A DNA stretch of 64,000 nt from Rickettsiella endosymbiont of Miltochrista miniata (GTDB lineage Bacteria; Pseudomonadota; Gammaproteobacteria; Diplorickettsiales; Diplorickettsiaceae): the NCBI RefSeq assembly GCF_964031245.1, contig NZ_OZ035017.1, positions 465,402 to 529,401 on the forward strand, given 5' to 3'. The position numbers were made by a program, and so were the translations under genes. The notes beneath the pieces are model-generated. The model saw nothing but the letters and a program-made list of their open reading frames with translations. It made no database searches and was not told the origin of the DNA. Of the stretch, positions 28,813-37,454 are shown one piece after another. Positions within the stretch are counted from its first letter, which is position 1. The number at the start of each line of letters is the position of its first letter.

Positions 28813-29820
28813 TCAGGATCGAGCGCTAGTTTTAAACCACATTAATTTACTAAGGGCTGATTGTACATTACTGCTTAATTTCTCTGTCACCGATTTTTTA
28901 GTCAGATACTGGCATTCATAAATTTCTGCTTTATCACTACCTGCCAACAGACTTAAATAATCATCGCTGGTGATGAGTTCATCGACTAGATTAAGTGCAA
29001 GGGCATCTTTTGCCAGCCAATGAGCGCCAGTAGCCACCTCAGTCATATCAACTTGCTTACGATTAGCCTGAATAAAGGCTTTAAAAAGATGATGGATTTC
29101 TTCTAAGTCTTGTAGGGTTTTTTCGCGTGCTTTAGGTGTGTTTTCTCCAAAAATGGTGAGTGTACGTTTATATTCTCCGGCGGTTAACAATTCGAAATCA
29201 ATATCTCTTTTTTTCAAAAAACGATGAAAGTTAGGAAGTTGTGCCACAACACCGATTGAGCCAATAATCGCAAACGGCGCTGCTAAGATTTTATCTCCCA
29301 CGCAGGCCATTAAATATCCACCACTTGCGGCTATTTTATCTATGGTCACTGTCAAAGGGATGCGTTTATCTTTTAAACGTTGTAACTGTGAAGCCGCTAA
29401 GCCATAAGGAGCAACCATTCCTCCGCCACTTTCTAATCGTAATACCACTTCATCTTGTGGTGTAGCTACTTGGAGGAGCGCAGTAATTTCTTCGCGTAGA
29501 CTATTAACCGCTGTAGCCTTGATGTCACCTTGAAAATTTAAAACAAATACCCGTTTTTTTACTAATTTAGCTGTCTTTTTTAATTTAATTTTTTGTTCTT
29601 TAGCATACTTTCTGAGTTGTTTTTTATTAAGAATTTCCGAGTTTAAGGTTTCAGCAAATTCTTGATATTTTTTATTAAGTTTTTTAACGCAAAGTTTATT
29701 CTTGTTTTGTTCTTTTGCTTTGCGAGCAACAGAAAAAACGCCGGCGGTGACTATTAAAATAGCGAGTACCAATGTAAATAGCTTCGCTAGAAATACAACG
29801 TATTGAAGAAGAAATGACAT
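28813..29820 (-). CDS. sohB: Inner-membrane peptidase SohB (S49 family)
   Basis: The 335-residue protein starts with one membrane helix (FLLQYVVFLAKLFTLVLAIL), as in E. coli SohB, then a charged linker and the S49 domain: LNFQGDIKA, LRLESGGGMV, and the nucleophile region IDKIAASGGYLMACVGDKI. The family cleaves signal peptides and other membrane fragments. The frame extends to 29907, but ATG 29820 with an AAGG site aligns with the SohB N-terminus, so the longer start is rejected. Divergent from ccmA. Confidence 0.93.
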   Translation of the reverse strand: MSFLLQYVVFLAKLFTLVLAILIVTAGVFSVARKAKEQNKNKLCVKKLNKKYQEFAETLNSEILNKKQLRKYAKEQKIKLKKTAKLVKKRVFVLNFQGDIKATAVNSLREEITALLQVATPQDEVVLRLESGGGMVAPYGLAASQLQRLKDKRIPLTVTIDKIAASGGYLMACVGDKILAAPFAIIGSIGVVAQLPNFHRFLKKRDIDFELLTAGEYKRTLTIFGENTPKAREKTLQDLEEIHHLFKAFIQANRKQVDMTEVATGAHWLAKDALALNLVDELITSDDYLSLLAGSDKAEIYECQYLTKKSVTEKLSSNVQSALSKLMWFKTSARS

Positions 29821-29979
29821 GGTATTTGGCCTTTTAAGTAATCTGGAAAAGGAATAATATAGCGTACGCTTAGCGCAGTATACAACAGAGCAGATTAAAA
29901 TACCCAAACAGCGGGTATGAAAAAATGAAACTGCGAATAAAAATGCGACTGAAAATCGTTATTTATCAAGGATTGAATA

Positions 29980-30627
29980 GTGTTAAAAGTGGAAAAACTT
30001 TCCTATGCACGTAATGGCAGAATTCTGTTTAAACAACTCACATTTAGACTTTTGCCAGGACAGATATTGCATATAGTCGGTGCGAATGGTTCAGGTAAAA
30101 CGACGTTGTTGCAGATATTAACTGGATTACGCATTCCTTTAACAGGATCTGTTATGTGGAATGGAATCTCAATTGAGAAAAACAGAGTAAATTTTACCGA
30201 AAATTTACTCTATGTTAACCACCGCTTAGGTATGAAATCAGCTCTGACTCCGATTGAGAATCTGTATTTATGTTTGGCCAGACGTAATTTAATCGATAAG
30301 CAATCCAAACAAAAAGCACTTCAGGATATTCGCCAGATATTAGAACAATTAAATCTAAAAAATTATGCAAACACTTTATTAACGCAACTTTCAGTGGGAC
30401 AACAACGACGTTTGAATTTAGCGAAATTGTTATTGATCAAAGCAGATTGTTGGATCCTGGATGAGCCTTTTACTGCTTTAGATAAGGAAGGTATTGCGTT
30501 TCTATCATCTATAATGGAAAAACAAAGTGCTAGAGGGGGAGTCATTGTTTTTGCTAGTCATCAAATGGCTTACTCATCACCTGCGGAAATAAAAACAATT
30601 TTTTTAGACGCTAACCATGTTAGATAA
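29980..30627 (+). CDS. ccmA: Heme exporter ATP-binding protein CcmA
   Basis: A 215-residue ABC ATPase with Walker A VGANGSGKTTLLQIL, the CcmA-typical YVNHRLGMKSALTPIENL, signature LSVGQQRRLNLAKLL and Walker B CWILDEPFTALD. CcmA powers release of heme-loaded CcmE from CcmC in System I cytochrome c maturation. GTG start at 29980 with an AAGGA site eight bases upstream. The 3' end overlaps ccmB by 11 bases. Confidence 0.95.
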   Translation: MLKVEKLSYARNGRILFKQLTFRLLPGQILHIVGANGSGKTTLLQILTGLRIPLTGSVMWNGISIEKNRVNFTENLLYVNHRLGMKSALTPIENLYLCLARRNLIDKQSKQKALQDIRQILEQLNLKNYANTLLTQLSVGQQRRLNLAKLLLIKADCWILDEPFTALDKEGIAFLSSIMEKQSARGGVIVFASHQMAYSSPAEIKTIFLDANHVR

Positions 30628-31306
30628 TAATTCTTTTTTAAAACTAGCAATCAACTTACGTTGCGAATTATTAGCCGTTTTTCGTTATTATCAAGAATTG
30701 ATTTATCCGTTATTATTTTTAATTTTAGCCGTTATTTTATTTCCTTTAAGCATAAGCGCCGATCCTATTTTATTAGAAAAAATATCCCCTGGAATTTTTT
30801 GGGTGATAGTCTTATTTTTAGTATTATTAATGTTAGATCAACTGTTTCGAAATGATTGGAAGGAGGGTGATTTGGAGCAGCTTATTTTACTGCCAAATGC
30901 TCTTGCTTTAGTGTTATTTGTTAAATTAATAGTTTTTTGTTTGGTTATTAGTGTGTCTTTATTTCTCGTGACGCCGATTTTGAGTCTAAGCTTGTTTATT
31001 CCTGTCATGGCTTTAAAAACCTTATATCTCAGTATCCTCCTCGGTACGCCAAGCTTAATATTTCTGGGTGGTATAGCTCGGGCCTTGACCTTAGGTCTTC
31101 GTCATAGTGGTTTATTAATAGTATTAATAATAATTCCTTTTTATATTCCGGTATTAATTTTTGCGAGCAGTGCGGTTACTCTGGCAAGCATGGGATTACC
31201 TGACAATGGACCATTAGCTTGGTTAGGCGTAATAATGATCCTAAGTATGAGTTTATCGCCGTTGGTTATAAGTAAAATTTTGCGTTTAGGTATCGCTTTT
31301 GCATAA
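30617..31306 (+). CDS. ccmB: Heme exporter membrane protein CcmB
   Basis: A 229-residue protein with six hydrophobic helices and the CcmB patterns LFPLSI, LLMLDQLFRNDWKEGDLEQL and LGTPSLIFLGGIARALTLGL. It is the permease half of the CcmAB complex in the inner membrane. Overlaps ccmA by 11 bases. A copy of the 125-base repeat begins right after its stop and separates it from ccmC. Confidence 0.94.
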   Translation: MLDNNSFLKLAINLRCELLAVFRYYQELIYPLLFLILAVILFPLSISADPILLEKISPGIFWVIVLFLVLLMLDQLFRNDWKEGDLEQLILLPNALALVLFVKLIVFCLVISVSLFLVTPILSLSLFIPVMALKTLYLSILLGTPSLIFLGGIARALTLGLRHSGLLIVLIIIPFYIPVLIFASSAVTLASMGLPDNGPLAWLGVIMILSMSLSPLVISKILRLGIAFA

Positions 31307-31430
31307 TACTCTTCGCACTAGAATTTTTGTCTGTGTTGCCGTTCAATTCGCAATCCTCATGTATGTTGAATACACTCCGGTTGCTCATTTACACGGCGCC
31401 TTGCCAAAAATCCCATTGCTGTGAGTATAT
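31307..31430 (-). repeat. Dispersed ~125-base repeat, copy A
   Basis: Fills most of the ccmB-ccmC gap. On the minus strand it reads from TATACTCACAGCAATGGG through TTTTTGGCAAGGCG, CAACCGGAGTGTATTC, GAGGATTGCGAATTGA and ACACAGACAAAAATTC to GTGCGAAGAG. It aligns with 37001-37127 over the whole length. The centre (31355-31380) can fold into a small hairpin flanked by CCTC and CTCCGG. It lies inside an operon, so it is transcribed with ccmABC. Confidence 0.85.
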
Positions 31431-31465
31431 ACTCTTCCTACTTGAATTTTTAAGGGAATAATAAA

Positions 31466-32206
31466 ATGACTAGAGTAAGAAAAAGAAATAAAATCTACCG
31501 ATATATATCGGTACATCACTTTTATATATTATCGAACTATTTAGTCCCCATCTTTGCTTTATCTTTATTCGTATTTGGAATTTATGGTGCGGTAGGGGGC
31601 TTATATTTAGCCCCTGCAGATTATCAACAAGGAGATGCTTTTCGCATTATCTATGTTCATGTGCCTAGTGCTTTTTTATCGTTACTTATTTATTTTATTA
31701 TGGCATTTTTTTCTGTCATCGGTTTAATTTTTCGTATTAAATTAGCAGAATTGATCGTTTCAGGTAGTATTTTTTTAGGTTCATGGTTTACTTTCCTAGC
31801 ATTATTAACCGGAAGTGTCTGGGCTAAACCGATGTGGGGAGCCTGGTGGGTTTGGGATGCACGTTTAACTTCGGAGCTTATCTTATTATTTTTATATCTA
31901 GGTGTTATTGCTTTACGTTCTGCTATTCCTGAGCGTCATATGGCAGCGCAAGCAACATCGATATTGCTTATGTTGGGTTTAGCAAATATTCCCATTATTC
32001 ACTATTCAGTCTATTGGTGGAATACTCTACATCAAGGTTCTACTATTCATTTCTTGAGTCCTTCATTAATCGAACCTTCTATGCTTTATCCTTTATTATC
32101 AATGATGGTGGCTTTTATAAGTTTTTATCTTATTGTTTTGTTATTACACATCCGTTGCGAAATATTAGAGCAATATATTAAGCTAAATGAAGCTAATCAC
32201 TTGTGA
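31466..32206 (+). CDS. ccmC: Heme transporter CcmC
   Basis: A 246-residue protein with six membrane helices and the tryptophan-rich heme-handling motif WGAWWVWDARLTSELILLFL, plus the periplasmic His pairs expected of CcmC (HVPSAF near residue 65 and QGSTIHFL near 190). CcmC loads heme onto CcmE. Separated from ccmB by the repeat. No ccmD or ccmE follows: the next gene is convergent and overlaps the last 14 bases. Confidence 0.94.
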   Translation: MTRVRKRNKIYRYISVHHFYILSNYLVPIFALSLFVFGIYGAVGGLYLAPADYQQGDAFRIIYVHVPSAFLSLLIYFIMAFFSVIGLIFRIKLAELIVSGSIFLGSWFTFLALLTGSVWAKPMWGAWWVWDARLTSELILLFLYLGVIALRSAIPERHMAAQATSILLMLGLANIPIIHYSVYWWNTLHQGSTIHFLSPSLIEPSMLYPLLSMMVAFISFYLIVLLLHIRCEILEQYIKLNEANHL

Positions 32207-33233
32207 CTAACCCAGGTAAAATTCTTGGGTGTATTTCTCGTAAAGCCAGAATAGTATCTATCCCATGATGAGTTTTATTTTCCCAAAATTTACTTATGTT
32301 ATTTATAGTAGACAGTGGTAGCATCGGTAAAGACGGCAATTTTTTAGCATCAAAAAATTTTGTCCCGCACAATTGATGAGTATTTGCAATTGATTTTATT
32401 TGCGTAGAGGGTAATGTATTTGAAGCGTTTAGTTTTGATTCGAACAGACAAAAACAATAAGCCCAAATTTGTTCTATATTCTGAGGGAAATTATCTTTTT
32501 TTATGAATTGTTCTGCTTGTTCTTTTAAAATTTCCCAAAAAATTGAAAAATTCTTTTTGACAGAAAGGTCTAAATCTTCTTTATCGGTTAGATTTTTTAC
32601 AAGAATACTGCTAAATAAAAGACTGACTATTTTGGTAAAATTTTCATCGGTGATGCAATATTTTAATGCGTTTTTAGATTCATGGGTTTTACTTTTTTTG
32701 TTTATTTCATTTATTCCAAGTCGTATAACCCCTCCTAATGCTGAGAACGGCGGAGGAAGTAATTCGCAAAGATGGGTTAATATAGAAAAAAATTCAGCCT
32801 GTCTGCTTAAAGCAAGAGAAAAGTTTTCACCTTGGTCTGCACTAATAACCAGTAAGTTATAAAATTTTGCCCGGAACTCGTTGTAGCTAAGCTGAAATGC
32901 ATGCGCTAAAATTGGATTTCTTTGGATAGCTTGTAAACAAAAATCAACTTTATTTGTTTCATGATGAAGATAAATTATATTAAGGTAGATTAAATTAATA
33001 TAAATTATCTTAAAAAGATTTTCAATGTGATAGTTAGAAGTTTCCGATGGATAGGGAACTAAGCGTTTATTAGGTTGTTCTATAATCTGAGTGCTTTTAG
33101 AACTTTCTTGATTATTAAGCGTAGTATACGAAAGCGAATTAACTTTTTGTCTTTTTTCTTTTGGAATTTTTTTCCATAGACTTATTTTCTTTTTTTTAAA
33201 ATGAGAAAAAAATCTATTAATTTTAAAAAACAT
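32193..33233 (-). CDS. Unknown protein, possible lineage-specific effector
   Basis: I do not recognise this 346-residue protein. It begins with a strongly basic stretch (KKKKISLWKKIPKEKRQK) and has no signal peptide or obvious transmembrane helix; a hydrophobic, Ile-rich helix lies near residues 72-90. The middle is helical with a Pro-rich ELLPPPFSALGG. It sits where ccmD/ccmE would be expected and overlaps the ccmC end by 14 bases, which suggests later insertion. An AT-rich gap without clear features separates it from kdsA. Confidence 0.65.
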   Translation of the reverse strand: MFFKINRFFSHFKKKKISLWKKIPKEKRQKVNSLSYTTLNNQESSKSTQIIEQPNKRLVPYPSETSNYHIENLFKIIYINLIYLNIIYLHHETNKVDFCLQAIQRNPILAHAFQLSYNEFRAKFYNLLVISADQGENFSLALSRQAEFFSILTHLCELLPPPFSALGGVIRLGINEINKKSKTHESKNALKYCITDENFTKIVSLLFSSILVKNLTDKEDLDLSVKKNFSIFWEILKEQAEQFIKKDNFPQNIEQIWAYCFCLFESKLNASNTLPSTQIKSIANTHQLCGTKFFDAKKLPSLPMLPLSTINNISKFWENKTHHGIDTILALREIHPRILPGLVTSD

Positions 33234-33430
33234 CTTGTTTCGCCTTATTATTATTTTTCCTATATTAACATCAAATTTAATTTTTTTGAAAATATTTTTT
33301 TTAGAAAATTCATTTTTTTAAATTTTACTATTCGACCGTTTTTAAAGGATCTGAGCGTTACTAAAGGGGGGGTAGGACTTGATTAAGTTTAAGAGTAAAC
33401 TATGACCCTTTAATTTTGCTCTTAATTATT

Positions 33431-34264
33431 ATGAAATTGTTAAATTTTGAAGTCGGTATTGATAAACCTTTATTTGTTATGGCAGGGCCTTGTGTCGTGG
33501 AGAGCGAACAACTGGCGATGGAAACGGCTGGACGCCTGAAAGAAATGACCGATAAACTGAACATTCCCTTTATTTATAAATCATCCTTTGATAAAGCAAA
33601 TCGCTCTTCAGCTAACAGTTTTCGTGGTTTGGGTTTAGAAGCAGGCTTAGCTATTTTAGCCAAAGTAAAAAAGGCATTGGGTGTTGCGATAGTCACCGAT
33701 GTTCATGAAGATACTCCTTTAAATGAGGTAGCGAGCGTCGTCGATGTTTTACAAACACCGGCATTTTTATGCCGACAGACTAATTTTATTCAAAAAGTTG
33801 CTCAGCAAGGGTTACCGGTTAATATTAAAAAAGGTCAGTTTCTTTCTCCATGGGATATGCAATACGTCGTCGAGAAAGCGCGCCAAGCTGGGAATAATCA
33901 AATTATGGTTTGTGAGCGTGGAGTGACTTTCGGATACAATAATCTTGTCTCGGATATGCGTTCCTTGGCCATCATGCGTGCAACACAGTGTCCAGTGGTA
34001 TTTGATGCGACACATTCTGTACAATTACCAGGCGGTCAGGGTGGATCATCAGGAGGACAGCGTGAATTTATACCTGTATTAGCGCGTGCTGCGGTGGCGG
34101 TTGGTATTTCTGGTCTTTTTATGGAGACGCACCCCAACCCAGAGCAAGCCTTAAGCGATGGCCCCAATTCTTGGCCATTAGCAAAAATAGCTGAACTGTT
34201 AGCCACCTTACAAGAACTAGATATAACCGTAAAAAAAACCAGATTAATAGAAACAACGCTATAG
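33431..34264 (+). CDS. kdsA: 3-deoxy-8-phosphooctulonate (KDO-8-P) synthase
   Basis: The 277-residue protein has [55 protein letters not shown] (partly quoted motif DVHE), [11 protein letters not shown] and [12 protein letters not shown]. It condenses arabinose-5-phosphate with phosphoenolpyruvate for the KDO of lipopolysaccharide. TTG 33416 extends the frame by five residues; ATG 33431 is the normal start. Eno, 8 bases downstream, supplies its phosphoenolpyruvate; kdsA-eno-ftsB is a familiar gammaproteobacterial cluster. Confidence 0.96.
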   Translation: MKLLNFEVGIDKPLFVMAGPCVVESEQLAMETAGRLKEMTDKLNIPFIYKSSFDKANRSSANSFRGLGLEAGLAILAKVKKALGVAIVTDVHEDTPLNEVASVVDVLQTPAFLCRQTNFIQKVAQQGLPVNIKKGQFLSPWDMQYVVEKARQAGNNQIMVCERGVTFGYNNLVSDMRSLAIMRATQCPVVFDATHSVQLPGGQGGSSGGQREFIPVLARAAVAVGISGLFMETHPNPEQALSDGPNSWPLAKIAELLATLQELDITVKKTRLIETTL

Positions 34265-34272
34265 GTAAACGT

Positions 34273-35580
34273 ATGCCAAAAATTGCTGAGATTAATGCGT
34301 ATGAAATTTTAGATTCGCGTGCTAATCCTACTATTGCTGTCGAAGTCACCTTGGATTCAGGGTTAAAGGCAGACGCCAGTGTCCCTTCTGGTGCATCGAC
34401 AGGTTCAAAAGAAGCTTTAGAATTAAGAGATACGAATAGGCCGGATCGTTATCAAGGTAAAGGTGTTTTATTAGCGATCCAAAATATTTTAGGACCGATC
34501 CGGAAAAATTTAATTGGAAAAGAGATTGACGATCAAAAAGCATTAGATCATTTAATGAAAAAACTTGATGGAACTGATAATAAGGAAAAACTAGGCGCTA
34601 ATGCTATTTTGGGAGTTTCGTTAAGTTTATTGAAGGCCGCTGCTTTAGCGCGGGGACAAGCGCTGTATGTACATATTGCTGAGCTTATGGGCCAGCGGGA
34701 TAAAAAATATCTGATGCCAGTACCACAGATGAATATTATTAATGGTGGTGTCCATGCAGATAATCCATTAGCTATACAAGAATTTATGATCTTACCGTTG
34801 GGCGCGCCTACTTTTAGTGAAGCCTTACGTTGGGGTGTGGAGATTTTTCATTGTTTAAAATCCTATCTAAAAAAACAAGGTTTCAATACCAATGTGGGTG
34901 ATGAAGGAGGTTTCGCACCTAATTTTCAGACACATCAAACTGCGATAGAAAGTATTTTAGTAGCTATCGAACAAGCGGGATATCAGCCCGGTAAGGATAT
35001 CTATTTAGGATTAGATGCAGCCAGTAATGAATTTTATCAACAAGGTAAATATTGTTTGGAAAATAAGAAATTAGATGTCGAACAATGGATTACTTATTTA
35101 GAGCATTTAGTGCAACAATATCCTATTATTAGCATAGAAGATGGTATGGCCGAGTCCGATGAACAAGGCTGGATACAACTCACACACCGACTAGGTAAAA
35201 AAATTCAACTGGTCGGAGATGATTTATTTGTGACGAATCCCATCTTATTCAAGCAGGGAATAGCTAAAAAATTAGCGAATGCTATTCTTATTAAATTGAA
35301 TCAGATTGGTACTGTCAGTGAAACCTTAGAGGTGATCACATTGGCAAAACAAGCCCATTATGCAGCGGTTATATCTCATCGTTCGGGTGAAACAGAAGAT
35401 ACTAGCATAGCTGATTTAGCCGTCGGGACAGGTGTAGGGCAGATAAAAACGGGTTCTGTGTGTCGTACCGATCGAACTGCTAAATATAATCGGTTATTAC
35501 GGATTGAGGCAGAGCTTGCAAAGAAAGATCAGGTGATTTATGCCGGTAAACATGCTTTTTCACGTTTTTTAAATGCTTAA
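34273..35580 (+). CDS. eno: Enolase
   Basis: The 435-residue protein has the enolase landmarks: [44 protein letters not shown], the metal-ligand segments [15 protein letters not shown] and [25 protein letters not shown] with the catalytic Lys and [18 protein letters not shown]. It converts 2-phosphoglycerate to phosphoenolpyruvate in glycolysis and is an RNA degradosome partner. Eight bases after kdsA; ftsB begins inside its last codons. Confidence 0.97.
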   Translation: MPKIAEINAYEILDSRANPTIAVEVTLDSGLKADASVPSGASTGSKEALELRDTNRPDRYQGKGVLLAIQNILGPIRKNLIGKEIDDQKALDHLMKKLDGTDNKEKLGANAILGVSLSLLKAAALARGQALYVHIAELMGQRDKKYLMPVPQMNIINGGVHADNPLAIQEFMILPLGAPTFSEALRWGVEIFHCLKSYLKKQGFNTNVGDEGGFAPNFQTHQTAIESILVAIEQAGYQPGKDIYLGLDAASNEFYQQGKYCLENKKLDVEQWITYLEHLVQQYPIISIEDGMAESDEQGWIQLTHRLGKKIQLVGDDLFVTNPILFKQGIAKKLANAILIKLNQIGTVSETLEVITLAKQAHYAAVISHRSGETEDTSIADLAVGTGVGQIKTGSVCRTDRTAKYNRLLRIEAELAKKDQVIYAGKHAFSRFLNA

Positions 35581-35887
35581 ATCGATGAAACTTCTCATAG
35601 CTATTTTGACAGTACTTTTTTTAAGTTTGCAATATAAACTATGGTTTGTTCAAGATGGTGTATGGCGAGTACATCAACTTAAAAAACAAATTGCTCAGCA
35701 AACAAAGGAAAACTCTCAACTGAGCCAGCGTAATACGGCGATGGTGGCTGAAATTAGGGATCTTAAATCAGGTAAAGTCGCATTAGAAGCACATGCACGT
35801 CATGATCTGAATATGGTAAAACCTAACGAGTTATTTTATATGCTAGTGGAAAAGCCAGAAAAGAAAAACTCAGCAAACGCCCATTAA
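35573..35887 (+). CDS. ftsB: Cell division protein FtsB
   Basis: A 104-residue protein with one N-terminal membrane helix ending in [12 protein letters not shown], a periplasmic coiled coil (residues 35-65, with [15 protein letters not shown]) and the family motif [20 protein letters not shown]. FtsB joins FtsL and FtsQ in the divisome. ATG 35573 overlaps eno by 8 bases; an in-frame ATG at 35585 would give a more standard N-terminus. The end overlaps the convergent regulator gene by 4 bases. Confidence 0.93.
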   Translation: MLKSMKLLIAILTVLFLSLQYKLWFVQDGVWRVHQLKKQIAQQTKENSQLSQRNTAMVAEIRDLKSGKVALEAHARHDLNMVKPNELFYMLVEKPEKKNSANAH

Positions 35888-36612
35888 AATTTAACCGGTT
35901 TCCAGATGCGAATAATCGGCGCTAAGGATAATACTTTGATATTGCGCAAAGGCGGAAATTCTAAGGAAGCATCCGAATTAATAACATATAGATCATAACA
36001 ATTAGCAACATGACCGATTTTTACGCGCCTAATCAACAACTCTCTGCCTTCAACTTCAACGATACAATCTGCGCCGTGAGCCAATTCCATATTTTTATCC
36101 GTTAATTTTTTTCCGGCGACGAGATCACCTGGACCGTAAAGTGGTTTCATACTTTCATTATCAATCAGGTAAATCAGATGCTCAGGATAATTTTTTCTAA
36201 AAAGTGCTAATTCCTCTTTAATTTCAGTAGTTTCCATCGGGTAATCGGATTGCTTTTCATTAATAGAGGGTCTGGTTATTGATGCAAGATTTTTGTAATT
36301 TAATTTGGAAAGTTTACTTGAATCGATTACCTTCGGCGGCTCACCATATCCTGTCATTAACCAGATCACTGAACACTCGATGCCTTCTTCACGCATAGCT
36401 TTGCAGACTTTTTGAGCACCGCGTTCAGTGACACTGCTGTATCCTTGCTCCCAATAATTAACCGTGGTCAAGCCTAGATTACAATGTTGCGCAAACTCTT
36501 TCATCGAAAGATGCGACATTCTACGCAAAAATCTTAGTCGATTGGCGCGTTCTTGAATATCTATGGATGGCGTGGCGTTTTTTTCTTTTTTGGACTTAAG
36601 ATGCTTTTTCAT
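35884..36612 (-). CDS. XRE-HTH / S24 (LexA-like) transcriptional regulator
   Basis: The 242-residue protein has a helix-turn-helix at about residues 27-75 (MKEFAQHCNLGLTTVNYWEQ) and a C-terminal S24 peptidase-like domain with DNESMKPLYGPGDLV, where Ser154 is the expected nucleophile. At the position of the catalytic Lys (VKRL in LexA) it has IRRV, so self-cleavage may be lost. Resembles CI/C2-type phage repressors kept as host regulators. A strong ribosome site AAGGAAG precedes ATG 36612. It diverges from a rightward promoter overlapped by a 25-base palindrome, its likely operator. Overlaps ftsB by 4 bases. Confidence 0.85.
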   Translation of the reverse strand: MKKHLKSKKEKNATPSIDIQERANRLRFLRRMSHLSMKEFAQHCNLGLTTVNYWEQGYSSVTERGAQKVCKAMREEGIECSVIWLMTGYGEPPKVIDSSKLSKLNYKNLASITRPSINEKQSDYPMETTEIKEELALFRKNYPEHLIYLIDNESMKPLYGPGDLVAGKKLTDKNMELAHGADCIVEVEGRELLIRRVKIGHVANCYDLYVINSDASLEFPPLRNIKVLSLAPIIRIWKPVKF

Positions 36613-36630
36613 TATCTTCCTTTACTAAAT

Positions 36631-36659
36631 TTGACATAAAATATCTATTCAGATAATAT
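36631..36659 (+). promoter_or_regulatory. Sigma70-type promoter, rightward
   Basis: TTGACA at 36631-36636, a 17-base spacer, and TAATAT at 36654-36659: a perfect -35, ideal spacing and a near-consensus -10. It points away from the S24 regulator gene, 19 bases before that gene's start, and its -10 is overlapped by the palindrome. No gene begins within 750 bases downstream. Confidence 0.6.
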
Positions 36660-36682
36660 TCAGTCTTGATAAGAGACTGAAT
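36658..36682. promoter_or_regulatory. 25-base palindromic operator candidate
   Basis: ATTCAGTCT (36658-36666), a 7-base spacer, and AGACTGAAT (36674-36682) form a perfect 9-base inverted repeat of the size bound by CI-type repressor dimers. It covers the -10/+1 region of the rightward promoter and lies about 45 bases upstream of the S24 regulator, so that regulator probably binds here, controlling both directions. Binding is inferred from position only. Confidence 0.6.
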
Positions 36683-37000
36683 AACTTGATCGTTACATTT
36701 TTTATTGAAGGTACTTTGTCTATGTAAATTCTTGGCTGCATTTAATAATTTAAAAAATAGAGTTAAAAAAGTAACTAAAAATGGCTTAGCTGACTGGCTT
36801 GATATTATTTATTCTGCAAATTAACTGTTTTAGTATATTTGCTTAGCATAAATAATTTTTTCCAGACGTGCTTAACCAAAATAGTGTGGAAAAATTTTTA
36901 ATGATGTCTATAAAAAAATCCTTGGGTTAAAATGATGAGCCAATTAATAGTTGATGTTTATTTGCTTAAATTTAAGCTGAGTTTTCATGACATTTGACAC

Positions 37001-37127
37001 TATACTCACAGCAATTGGGTTTTTTGGCAAGGCGACGCGAAAACGAAACAACCGGAGTGTATTAAGATACACGAGGATTGCGAGTTGAGCGACAACACAG
37101 CCAAAAATTCAAGTGCGAAGAGGATAT
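37001..37127 (+). repeat. Dispersed ~125-base repeat, copy B
   Basis: Runs from TATACTCACAGCAATTGGG to GTGCGAAGAGGATAT and aligns over its whole length with copy A (31307-31430, minus strand). The core at 37052-37076 folds as GTGTAT-taag-ATACAC, a perfect six-pair hairpin. The second half is also present at 63293-63346. It carries no open frame of note. Confidence 0.85.
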
Positions 37128-37168
37128 CTATCATTATTTTATAGACACAACCTAAGCCTTAATAAAGG

Positions 37169-37240
37169 AAACATCTCGTTAAGTATATCCATTATAACGA
37201 ATATCCTCGATAGAGTGGATAGTAAGAGATGTTTTTATTT
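37169..37240 (+). terminator. Nested stem-loop with T-tract, terminator or sRNA 3' end
   Basis: AAACATCTC at 37169-37177 pairs with GAGATGTTT at 37226-37234, and inside it TATCCA (37186-37191) pairs with TGGATA (37216-37221). The outer stem runs into TTATTT. This is the form of a rho-independent terminator with a branched loop, but no gene ends upstream on this strand; the nearest rightward promoter is at 36631. Confidence 0.5.
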
Positions 37241-37343
37241 AAAATAGGGTATGCAGATCAGACTATAGTGATTTTTCTATGCTGATCTTACTTAAAATTG
37301 TTAAAGGCTAAAAAGGATTAATACATAGAGTCCAATTTAAATT

Positions 37344-37379
37344 CCTGGATTGGGGCGCTACTCGTTTGCAATGACGAGT
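37344..37379. repeat. Degenerate fragment of the REP/MITE-like element
   Basis: Contains CCTGGATTGG..GCGCTACTCG and GCAATGACGAG, which recall the end modules of the elements at 2149 and 9091 (minus-strand sense). Only partly conserved; likely an old fragment. Confidence 0.35.
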
Positions 37380-37454
37380 CGATCACCCACCCCGAGCGAA
37401 GAGTGTGACGCATCTGACGGGAAATAAACGATTGCTAATTTATGGAGAAGAATA

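Larger units (their letters stand above)
36613..37454. other. 842-base gene-free stretch between divergent regulators
   Basis: No coding frame of convincing length on either strand. In order it holds a sigma70-like rightward promoter (36631-36659), a 25-base palindrome (36658-36682), an AT-rich tract, repeat copy B (37001-37127), a long stem-loop followed by T-rich sequence (37169-37240), and a fragment of the REP/MITE-like element (37344-37379). The layout fits a non-coding transcript or a long leader of the response regulator gene at 37455. Confidence 0.6.

Noticed and set aside
28626-28829. 67-codon rightward gene
   Set aside because: Low-complexity Ser/Leu-rich translation without ribosome site, lying over a non-coding repeat-like region and the end of sohB.
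28813-29907. Longer sohB start at 29907
   Set aside because: The extra 29 residues are not conserved; ATG 29820 with an AAGG site matches the SohB N-terminal membrane helix.
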